Source: WSXY01 sp038325105
GTDB taxonomy: Bacteria > Actinomycetota > Coriobacteriia > Anaerosomatales > Anaerosomataceae
NCBI GenBank assembly: GCA_038325105.1
Contig: JBBQIR010000009.1
Location: 1 to 46,031, forward strand
Length of the DNA: 46,031 bases
Reading direction: 5' to 3'
The notes under the pieces were generated by a model. That model was not told the DNA's origin. It was given only the letters and a program-made list of their open reading frames with translations, and searched no databases. Positions 7,955-14,567 of the stretch are shown in pieces; the first letter of the stretch is position 1; each line of letters begins with the position of its first letter. Both the position numbers and the translations under genes were made by a program.

Positions 7955-8659
7955 ATGCGTAGCCGCTCCATTGTCTGGAGCTTCAACCACGCGATCGACG
8001 GGATCGTGTACGCGCTCAGGACACAGCGCAACATGCGCATCCACGTGACTGCGGCCGTCGTCGTGCTCGTTGCGGCACTCTTCTTCCACGTCACTCGTAT
8101 CGAGTTCCTCGTGCTCATGCTCACAATCGCGTTCGTCATCGGCACCGAACTCGTGAACACCGCTGTCGAGGCAACGATCGACATCGCGACACAGAGTTTT
8201 GACCCCGTCGCCAAGATCGGCAAGGACGTCGCAGCCGGTGCGGTGCTTGTGAGCTCGATCTGCGCCGTAGTCGTTGGCTATGTGGTGTTCTTCGGTCGCA
8301 TCACGAGCGCCACCACCCAGTTGCTCGTGCGCGTGCGACAGACGCCGGCGCACATCACGGTCGTCGCGCTCGTGCTCACGGCGATCGGCGTGATCGTGGC
8401 GAAGGCCTTCAATCGTGAGGGTGGCACGTGGCTCCACGGCGGATGGCCGTCGGGGCACACGGCGCTCGCCGTCTCGGGTGCGGCCGCGATCGCGTACATC
8501 ACTGGCAGCGCCGGTGCCGGCATCATCGGGCTCTTCATAGCCGCGCTCGTCGCGCAGAGCCGCGTGGAGTCCGGAACGCACACCCCGTGGCAGGTCTTCG
8601 CCGGTGCCGCGCTTGGGTTCCTCATCACGACCGGCATCTTTCAGCTATTCTGGTTGTAG
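7955..8659 (+). CDS. Diacylglycerol/undecaprenol kinase fused to PAP2 phosphatase
   Basis: A 234-residue two-domain membrane protein. Residues 1-115 are a DgkA-type kinase with ELVNTAVE (65-72) and GKDVAAGAVLV (89-99), the conserved catalytic and Mg-ATP motifs. In Gram-positives this family phosphorylates undecaprenol. Residues 130-234 are a PAP2 phosphatase domain with PSGH (165-168) and SRVESGTHTPWQV (202-214); the first PAP2 motif (KxxxxxxRP) is not recognisable. The fusion would put undecaprenol kinase and a lipid phosphate or pyrophosphate phosphatase in one polypeptide, plausibly for recycling the undecaprenyl carrier used in wall synthesis. Six or more hydrophobic segments are visible. 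The domains are seen; the substrates are inferred from family. Confidence 0.88.
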   Translation: MRSRSIVWSFNHAIDGIVYALRTQRNMRIHVTAAVVVLVAALFFHVTRIEFLVLMLTIAFVIGTELVNTAVEATIDIATQSFDPVAKIGKDVAAGAVLVSSICAVVVGYVVFFGRITSATTQLLVRVRQTPAHITVVALVLTAIGVIVAKAFNREGGTWLHGGWPSGHTALAVSGAAAIAYITGSAGAGIIGLFIAALVAQSRVESGTHTPWQVFAGAALGFLITTGIFQLFWL

Positions 8660-8689
8660 TCCGCCAAGGAGGGTCTTGAGCCACACCTG

Positions 8690-9976
8690 ATGATTGCATT
8701 CATTCTCGTTTCCGAGATCGTCGTACTACTGGTGCTCTGCGGGGCGCTTGGCATTCTCTCTGCAGCCGAAGTCGCCGTTCCACGCATCGCGCGGGGCCGC
8801 GCACGGCGGCTGCTGGAATCTGAGCGCCGCGGAGCCATAGAACTCGACGCGCTCTCCGACCGCGAGGGTCACCTCGTGGGTGGTGCCGCGCTCGTGCGCG
8901 CACTTGCGTACGGCGGCAGTTCCGTGAGCGTCGCTTGGGTACTTCTCGCGCTCGCACCGATGCCGCACGAGTGGATGACGCTCCTCGTTGGCGGCGTCAT
9001 CGGTACGCTCATCGTGTTCGTCTTCGGCGAGGCGCTTCCTCGCACGCTCGCCGTTCACAATCCCGAGCGCGTCGCACTCGCTTCCGCACCGTTCGCACGG
9101 CCAATCATCTCGGTGGCGTACCCCGTTGCGCGCACGCTGGCGGCGGTGTGGACGTGGATCGTCGGTCTCGTTGCCGAGGAGCCCGTCGGAAACGCGTGGG
9201 TGACAGCCGACGAGGTTCGCAGCGGTTCGTGCTCCGACGACGAGGATGCCGCCCGCGAAGAGGCCGAGGACGCTATCATCGACGCGGTCGCGGACTTCGC
9301 GAGCAAGATCGTACGCGAGGTCATGGTGCCCCGGACCGACATGGTGTGCCTCGAAGACACGGCAACGGTTGCCGAGGCGCTTGCGGCTATCGAGGAATCG
9401 GGTGTCTCCCGGCTGCCGGTCTACCACGACACCGTCGACGACATCCTCGGCGTGCTCTACGCGAAAGACCTGCTGTTGTGCCTCGGCCGTGGCACGTGCG
9501 AACTGCCGCTTTCAGGCATTGCGCGCGAGCCTTTTTTCGTGCCGGAGACCAAGCTGGTCGAAGAGCTACTCATCGAGATGCGTACCAAGACGCACATCGC
9601 GATCGTGGCCGACGAGTACGGCGGGACCGCCGGTCTCGTGACGATCGAGGACCTGCTCGAGGAGATCGTCGGCGAAATCTTCGACGAGTACGATACAGAA
9701 GAGACCATGATGGTCGATCTCGGTGACGGATGTTATCGGGTGGACGGCCGCACGCCGATCGACGACCTGAATGCCGTGTTCGGCACCGACGTGGACCTGG
9801 AAGCCGACTCGGTCGGTGGATTGTTCGTTGAACTCATCGGACACATCCCGGAGGCGGGGGAGACGCTCGAGGTGGAGGGCCTGCTCATCACCGTGGAGGA
9901 CGTGGAAAGCAATCGCATACGACGGGTGCTCGTGGAGCCCGCAACAACGCTTCAGAAAGGGGCCGACGATGAGTGA
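8690..9976 (+). CDS. CNNM/CorC-type transporter-associated protein (DUF21-CBS-CorC_HlyC)
   Basis: A 428-residue membrane protein. An N-terminal CNNM/DUF21 domain with hydrophobic segments (from MIAFILVSEIVVLLVLCG to about 165) precedes two CBS repeats (REVMVPRTDMV... and FFVPETKLVEELL...). HIAIVADEYGGTAGLVTIED is the strongly conserved second-CBS signature, and a C-terminal CorC_HlyC domain follows. Relatives act in Mg2+/Co2+ efflux or transport. The strong ribosome site AAGGAGGG lies 16 nt before the ATG, unusually far, but no other in-frame start fits better. It sits between dgkA and cdd, its usual place in this gene order. Confidence 0.9.
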   Translation: MIAFILVSEIVVLLVLCGALGILSAAEVAVPRIARGRARRLLESERRGAIELDALSDREGHLVGGAALVRALAYGGSSVSVAWVLLALAPMPHEWMTLLVGGVIGTLIVFVFGEALPRTLAVHNPERVALASAPFARPIISVAYPVARTLAAVWTWIVGLVAEEPVGNAWVTADEVRSGSCSDDEDAAREEAEDAIIDAVADFASKIVREVMVPRTDMVCLEDTATVAEALAAIEESGVSRLPVYHDTVDDILGVLYAKDLLLCLGRGTCELPLSGIAREPFFVPETKLVEELLIEMRTKTHIAIVADEYGGTAGLVTIEDLLEEIVGEIFDEYDTEETMMVDLGDGCYRVDGRTPIDDLNAVFGTDVDLEADSVGGLFVELIGHIPEAGETLEVEGLLITVEDVESNRIRRVLVEPATTLQKGADDE

Positions 9977-10400
9977 GGGTATCACGCAGCCAGACCTGGC
10001 ACTGCTTGCGTTCGCGCGTGAGATCCGCCCGAAGGCGTACGCACCGTACTCAGACTTCCAGGTGGGTGCTGCGATCTTCGCAGGTGGAGAGATCTTCCAG
10101 GGCGTGAACGTTGAGAACGCCGCATTCGGTTCCACGATCTGCGCCGAGCGGGGCGCGGCCATGGCCGCAGTCGCCGCAGGTTACCGTGACTTCGACGCCA
10201 TTGCGGTCGTCGGCGATTCCGACGCCCCAACAGTCCCGTGCGGCGCCTGCCGCCAGTTCCTTGCCGAGTTCAATCCCGAGATGCGCGTGATCATGGGCGG
10301 ACGCAGTGACGCGGTTGAGGTCACCACGCTCGACATGCTTTTGCCCGAGGCGTTCGTTCGCGGTTATCTCGACCAGGATGACAACGAGGACGAAGAATGA
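9969..10400 (+). CDS. cdd: Cytidine deaminase
   Basis: A 143-residue homotetrameric-type cytidine deaminase that converts cytidine and deoxycytidine to uridine forms in pyrimidine salvage. Zinc ligands are Cys58, Cys91 and Cys94 with catalytic Glu60 (STICAERGA and PCGACRQF); YSDFQVGAAI and VNVENAAFG bind the nucleoside. The open frame extends further upstream inside the CNNM gene, but the ATG at 9969 (ATGAGTGA overlap with the upstream stop) matches the family start. The C-terminus is acidic (DQDDNEDEE). It overlaps era by 4 nt; cdd-era is a conserved pair. Confidence 0.96.
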   Translation: MSEGITQPDLALLAFAREIRPKAYAPYSDFQVGAAIFAGGEIFQGVNVENAAFGSTICAERGAAMAAVAAGYRDFDAIAVVGDSDAPTVPCGACRQFLAEFNPEMRVIMGGRSDAVEVTTLDMLLPEAFVRGYLDQDDNEDEE

Positions 10401-11314
10401 CCGCACCGGCATACGAGGTCGTGAAGAGCGGCTTTGTTGCGCTCATAGGACGACCGAACGCCGGTAAGTCCACGCTCGTGAACGCACTTGTGGGCGCGAA
10501 GGTCGCCATCGTGTCCAACACGCCGCAAACGACGCGTCACCGCCTGCGCGCCATCGTCGACCAGGAAGACGCGCAGATCGTGTTCGTTGACACCCCTGGC
10601 ATCCACAAGCCCGAGGACACCCTTGGTGAGGAGCTCAACCGCTCCAGCATCAAGGCGCTCTCGGATGTCGACGTTGCGTGCCTCGTCATCGACGCATCGG
10701 CACAGATCGGCCCCGGCGACCGTTGGGTCGCGCATCGCGTCGCCGAGGCGAGAGCCGCTCACGTGCTCATCCTCACGAAAGCGGACATCGCGAAGCCGTC
10801 GGAAGTTGAGAAGCAACTCGCGGTCGCAGGCGGACTCATGAAGTTCGACGAGGTCGTTGTCTGCTCGGCGCGGGAGAGTTTCAACCTTGAGGGCGTTATC
10901 GACGCCGTGAAGCGCCACCTGCCGGATGGTCCGCGGTACTTCCCGCGCGACATGCCGACCGACCAACCGATCGAGGTCATGCTCGCCGAGTTCATTCGCG
11001 AGCGGATTCTGCACAACACGCGCGATGAGGTTCCGCATGCCATCGGCGTGTCGATCGAGGACATGACGCGTGAGAAGAACAGCGACACCACCACGATCAT
11101 GGCGCTCATCTACGTTGAGCGTGAGTCGCAGAAGGGCATCATCATCGGTAAGGGCGGAGACATGATCCGCAAGATCGGTACCGATGCCCGGGTCGATCTC
11201 GAGCGCCTTCTCGGCACGAAAGTCTACCTCGACTTACGGGTGAAGGTGAAGAAGGACTGGCGCCGGGACGCATCACAGATCAAGCGGTTCGGGTATGGAG
11301 AGGGGCTGCAGTAA
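10397..11314 (+). CDS. era: GTPase Era
   Basis: A 305-residue GTPase required for 30S subunit assembly, binding near the 3' end of 16S rRNA. G1 is GRPNAGKST (19-27), G3 is DTPG with the Era-specific GIHKP after it, G4 is TKAD, and the C-terminal KH RNA-binding domain contains GIIIGKGGDMIRKIG. All motifs are intact and the length is normal. ATG overlaps the cdd stop by 4 nt and the stop overlaps deoC by 1 nt (TAATG). Confidence 0.97.
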   Translation: MTAPAYEVVKSGFVALIGRPNAGKSTLVNALVGAKVAIVSNTPQTTRHRLRAIVDQEDAQIVFVDTPGIHKPEDTLGEELNRSSIKALSDVDVACLVIDASAQIGPGDRWVAHRVAEARAAHVLILTKADIAKPSEVEKQLAVAGGLMKFDEVVVCSARESFNLEGVIDAVKRHLPDGPRYFPRDMPTDQPIEVMLAEFIRERILHNTRDEVPHAIGVSIEDMTREKNSDTTTIMALIYVERESQKGIIIGKGGDMIRKIGTDARVDLERLLGTKVYLDLRVKVKKDWRRDASQIKRFGYGEGLQ

Positions 11315-12006
11315 TGGACATCGATCGCGCGGCGCTAGCGAGCGCCATAGACCAGACGCTGCTCAAGCCGACCGTCGGCTTCAAGGCTGCGGCTACCTGG
11401 ATCGAGGGAAGCGCCCGTCTCGACTTCGCGTCGCTTTGCGTCTCGCCGTTCCTCGTGCCTGTGACGTCGCAGCTTCTCGCCGGCACGAGTACCAAGGTCT
11501 GCTCGGTGTGTGGTTTCCCGCTCGGCTACTCCATGACGGAGAGCAAGGCCGAGGAGGCAGTCCACCTCGTGTCGCTCGGCTGCCAGGAAGTCGACATGGT
11601 CATGAACGTGGCCGCGCTCATGGAGAACGAGGATCGGTTCGTGAAAGACGACATCGCCGCGGTTGTTGCCGCTGTTCGTGACGCGTCGAGCGGCGAGGCC
11701 ATCGTGAAGGTCATCCTTGAGACGGGCTACCTCGACGACGAGCAGATCGTGCGAGCGAGCCGCATAGCGGTGGACGCCGGCGCGAATTTCGTGAAGACTT
11801 CCACCGGTTTCGGCCCTCGCGGCGCCTCGGTTGAAGACGTGACGCTCATGCGCACGACCGTCGGCCCGAACATCGGTGTGAAGGCGGCAGGCGGCATTCG
11901 CGATCTCGACACCGCGCTTGCGATGATCTCGGCCGGGGCGACCCGCATCGGGACCTCCTCGGGAATCGAGATCCTCGAGGCGTTCGATGCCCGGAGCGGC
12001 GCGTAG
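11314..12006 (+). CDS. deoC: Deoxyribose-phosphate aldolase
   Basis: A 230-residue class I aldolase that cleaves 2-deoxyribose 5-phosphate to glyceraldehyde 3-phosphate and acetaldehyde. The Schiff-base lysine is Lys161 in FVKTSTGF; Lys190 (GVKAAGG) and Asp94 (EVDMVMN) are the partner residues. With cdd two genes upstream it makes a small nucleoside-salvage set embedded in the era operon. The acetaldehyde product could feed the aldehyde oxidoreductase encoded 11 kb away, though this link is speculative. The start overlaps the era stop by one base. Confidence 0.95.
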   Translation: MDIDRAALASAIDQTLLKPTVGFKAAATWIEGSARLDFASLCVSPFLVPVTSQLLAGTSTKVCSVCGFPLGYSMTESKAEEAVHLVSLGCQEVDMVMNVAALMENEDRFVKDDIAAVVAAVRDASSGEAIVKVILETGYLDDEQIVRASRIAVDAGANFVKTSTGFGPRGASVEDVTLMRTTVGPNIGVKAAGGIRDLDTALAMISAGATRIGTSSGIEILEAFDARSGA

Positions 12007-12010
12007 GTTC

Positions 12011-12763
12011 GTGGCCGTTTCGTACCGCGTACGGGCGCTTGCGCTTCGGAAGACGAAGCTTGGAGAGTCCGACCTCATCATCACGTTGCTTGCCGAGGAC
12101 GGCTGCCAGATCCGCGCGGTCGCCAAAGGCGCGCGCAAGACGAAATCGCGCGTCGGTTCCCGCTTGGAGCCGTACTCGATAGCGGACCTCATGCTGTCGC
12201 CGGGCCGCTCGCTCGAGATCGTCACCGAAGCCGAGCTGGTCACGAGCCACGATGCGCTTCGCAGTGACTACGATCGCCTCCGAGCTGCTGCGGTCGTTGC
12301 TGACTTCCTCGACAAGATGTCCGTGGAGTGCCAGGCGGAGTCGCGCATCTTCGCGCTCGCCACGACGACGCTCGACGTGCTCGAGACAGCCGCGATCGCC
12401 GATTTGCCGTTGCTGGTGACGGCGTTCCTCGTGAAGGGGATGGCCATGCACGGCTACCGGCCCGCACTCACGGCGTGCGCGTGCTGTGCGGCGGCGTGCA
12501 ACCCCGAGGACACACGATTCTCGCTCTCGGCCGGGGGCATCTTGTGCCCTGATTGTGCCGGGCAGGACTCCTCGGTCGTGCGGACCGCTCCGGACGTGCC
12601 GGTCGTGCTCCAGGCGCTCCTCGGCGCGAAACTGGCCGATGTGGCAGGTCTTGGCGTGCCCGCCGACCTCACGCACGATGCGCTCATCCTGGTGAAGGGG
12701 TTCGTGGGCTACCACGTGCCCGCGCGCATGAAAGCGCTCGACGCGTACACGCGCGAGGGGTAG
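12011..12763 (+). CDS. recO: DNA repair protein RecO
   Basis: A 250-residue RecO, which loads RecA on SSB-coated DNA in the RecFOR pathway. The N-terminal OB fold begins YRVRALALRKTKLGESDLII, the middle is helical, and a Cys4 zinc site is seen as CACC...C...CPDC (ending ILCPDC). The GTG at 12011 is chosen from the family N-terminus. An in-frame ATG at 11987 within deoC would add eight residues and has a GAGG nearby, so it cannot be excluded. Normally recO is followed by glyQ; here a toxin-antitoxin pair intervenes. Confidence 0.92.
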   Translation: MAVSYRVRALALRKTKLGESDLIITLLAEDGCQIRAVAKGARKTKSRVGSRLEPYSIADLMLSPGRSLEIVTEAELVTSHDALRSDYDRLRAAAVVADFLDKMSVECQAESRIFALATTTLDVLETAAIADLPLLVTAFLVKGMAMHGYRPALTACACCAAACNPEDTRFSLSAGGILCPDCAGQDSSVVRTAPDVPVVLQALLGAKLADVAGLGVPADLTHDALILVKGFVGYHVPARMKALDAYTREG

Positions 12764-12779
12764 TGGGCACCGACTCGGA

Positions 12780-12858
12780 TTGACATGTCAGAGGTAAGGC
12801 GTAACGTTTGTGGTAAGGCGAAGCGTCGGCGGTAAGGCGAGCACACGCAAGTAAGGAG
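12780..12858 (+). promoter_or_regulatory. Promoter with four 19-bp-period direct repeats upstream of the AbrB/PIN pair
   Basis: A consensus -35 TTGACA (12780-12785), contained in the palindrome TGACATGTCA, is followed after 16 bp by a -10-like TAACGT (12802-12807). GGTAAGGCG occurs at 12793, 12812 and 12831, and a variant AGTAAGGAG at 12850, each exactly 19 bp apart. The last copy supplies the Shine-Dalgarno of the antitoxin gene. Repeats spaced near two helical turns over a promoter are typical of a cooperatively bound operator; binding by the adjacent AbrB-type protein is the obvious inference. Confidence 0.7.
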
Positions 12859-12864
12859 AGCGAG

Positions 12865-13224
12865 ATGCACGCGAACGCGAAGATCACCTCGAAGGGGCAG
12901 ATCACCATTCCCGCCGAGATCCGCGAGGCGCTCGGCGTCGGCAAGGGTGACACGCTCGTTTTCGAGACCACTGCGGACTACGTGACCGTCCGCCGGCAGC
13001 CGACGCTCCAGGAGATCATCGCCGAGGTAGCGCGGGTGAGCTCCCCGGTGCCGCTCAGTGACAAGAGCGACGATGAGTTGGTTGCGGACGGTATCATGGC
13101 TGAGTGGGCCGAGAAGGAGAAGCACTTCGGGGGACCGTACATGGTGGGGCCGGGCGGCAGCTTCATCCTTCGCGACGGTGAACTCGTGCCGTACGAACCC
13201 GATGACGACGAGGCGGACCTCTGA
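12865..13224 (+). CDS. SpoVT/AbrB-domain antitoxin
   Basis: A 119-residue protein. Residues 1-45 are a swapped-hairpin AbrB domain (KITSKGQITIPAEIREALGV, then GDTLVFE), the DNA-binding fold of MazE/VapB-like antitoxins. The C-terminal part, rich in acidic residues and ending in PYEPDDDEADL, is longer than in most VapB proteins and probably binds the toxin. ATG with AAGGAG 7 nt upstream. It overlaps the PIN gene by one base (TGATG). It likely represses itself through the 19-bp repeats. Inserted between recO and glyQ, normally adjacent genes, which suggests acquisition. Confidence 0.85.
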   Translation: MHANAKITSKGQITIPAEIREALGVGKGDTLVFETTADYVTVRRQPTLQEIIAEVARVSSPVPLSDKSDDELVADGIMAEWAEKEKHFGGPYMVGPGGSFILRDGELVPYEPDDDEADL

Positions 13225-13619
13225 TGCAACTGGCCGACACGAGTTGGCTCGTCGCTCTTCTCCAAGAGGCGGACTGTCATCACGAGGGAGCTGTGACCCT
13301 CTATGAGCTCGTTCGCCTCAAGGACCTCGGGCCGATCCTGGTCACGGAAGCCGTGATTCTCGAGACGCTGCAGGTTCTGAAGCGCAGGTATGGGACATCG
13401 CAGTCGTGCGGGGCGGCAGCCGTTGGCGCGCTCTGCGCGTCGGAGCGATTCGCGATAGGGAGTGTTGCGTCCGCCGCTCTCGCAATTGCTGCAGCGCGAC
13501 CAGCGCTCGGGTATGTTGACGCGCTACTGCTCGCGCGATTCCGTTCCGACGGCGTGGATGTGCTTACCTTTGACGATGCGTTGGATCGAGCGCTCGTGCG
13601 TGAGAGGCGCACACCCTGA
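13224..13619 (+). CDS. PIN-domain toxin (VapC-like ribonuclease)
   Basis: A 131-residue PIN-domain protein. The acidic metal-binding quartet is recognisable: Asp5 in MQLADTSWLVALL, Glu47 in VILETLQVL, Asp99 in GYVDALLLAR, and Asp117/118 in LTFDDAL. VapC-type proteins are Mg-dependent ribonucleases that cleave tRNA or rRNA. The gene is coupled to the AbrB-type antitoxin by a TGATG overlap, the standard antitoxin-toxin layout. All catalytic acids are present, so it is probably active. Its target cannot be told from sequence. Confidence 0.85.
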   Translation: MQLADTSWLVALLQEADCHHEGAVTLYELVRLKDLGPILVTEAVILETLQVLKRRYGTSQSCGAAAVGALCASERFAIGSVASAALAIAAARPALGYVDALLLARFRSDGVDVLTFDDALDRALVRERRTP

Positions 13620-13685
13620 TGTACACTTACTGCCACGGTTGCTACGGTCGGTTCTGACCGATTTCGAGTTGAGGGGCTTCGTCTT

Positions 13686-14567
13686 ATGGCAGCACTCACG
13701 TTCCAGGACATGATCCTGGCGCTCTCACGCTTCTGGGCCGATCAGGGCTGCGTTGTTTTGCAGCCGTACGACATGGAGGTCGGGGCGGGCACGTTCCATC
13801 CTGCAACGACCCTCCGTGCCCTGGGGCCGGATGCGTGGCGCACTGCGTACGTGCAACCGAGCCGCCGCCCGACCGACGGCCGCTATGGCGAGAACCCGAA
13901 CCGTCTGCAGCACTACTACCAGTTCCAGGTCATCCTCAAGCCGAGCCCGGACAACGTGCTCGACTTGTACTTCGACTCGCTTCGCGCCATGGGAATCGAA
14001 CCCGCCGAGCACGACATGCGTCTCGTTGAAGACGACTGGGAGTCGCCCACGCTCGGCGCGTGGGGCCTCGGCTGGGAAGTGTGGCTCAACGGCATGGAAG
14101 TCACGCAGTTCACGTACTTCCAGCAAGTCGGCGGCATGGAGTGCCGTCCGGTTCCCGCTGAGATCACGTACGGTCTCGAGCGTCTCGCTATGTACATCCA
14201 GGGCGTCAATAGTGTCTACGACCTCATCTGGTCCGAGGGTCCCGACGGCCTCACGTTCACCTACGGCGACGTCTTTCTGCGCAACGAGCAGCAGTACTCG
14301 GCGTACAACTTCGAGGTTGCCGACGTAGACATGTTCCTCGACCTCTTCAACACGTATGAGGCAGAGTGCAAGCGCACGCTCGAAGCCGGTCTCGTGCTTC
14401 CTGCCTACGACTTCGTGCTCAAGTGCTCCCACGCGTTTAACATGCTCGACGCTCGCGGGGCGATTGCCGTGACCGAACGCACCGGCTACATCCTGCGTGT
14501 CCGCGCGCTCGCGAAAGCGTGCTGCGAAGCCTACTACGCACTCGTGACGGAAGGCGGTGATGCCTAG
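13686..14567 (+). CDS. glyQ: Glycyl-tRNA synthetase alpha subunit
   Basis: A 293-residue class II synthetase subunit of the alpha2beta2 bacterial enzyme that charges tRNA-Gly. The hallmark segments are LSRFWADQGCVVLQPYD, VGAGTFHPATTLRALGP and YVQPSRRPTDGRYGENPNR, with FQVILKPSP and WEVWLNGMEVTQFTYFQQ following. Length is normal. The 66-nt leader contains only a small CGGTC/GACCG hairpin and no T-box, so tRNA-sensing attenuation is not supported here. The stop overlaps the glyS start by one base. Confidence 0.97.
   Translation: MAALTFQDMILALSRFWADQGCVVLQPYDMEVGAGTFHPATTLRALGPDAWRTAYVQPSRRPTDGRYGENPNRLQHYYQFQVILKPSPDNVLDLYFDSLRAMGIEPAEHDMRLVEDDWESPTLGAWGLGWEVWLNGMEVTQFTYFQQVGGMECRPVPAEITYGLERLAMYIQGVNSVYDLIWSEGPDGLTFTYGDVFLRNEQQYSAYNFEVADVDMFLDLFNTYEAECKRTLEAGLVLPAYDFVLKCSHAFNMLDARGAIAVTERTGYILRVRALAKACCEAYYALVTEGGDA

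Noticed and set aside
8676..8690. Four-codon leader peptide (TTG AGC CAC ACC TGA) before the CNNM gene
   Set aside because: The spacing from AAGGAGGG to the TTG is only 2 nt, and such tiny frames arise easily by chance.
12781..12790. TGACATGTCA palindrome as an independent operator
   Set aside because: It overlaps the -35 box and is only 10 bp; it is kept as part of the promoter entry and not claimed as a separate site.
13620..13685. T-box riboswitch before glyQ
   Set aside because: The leader is only 66 nt and has no specifier loop, T-box sequence or terminator/antiterminator; only a 5-bp hairpin is seen.
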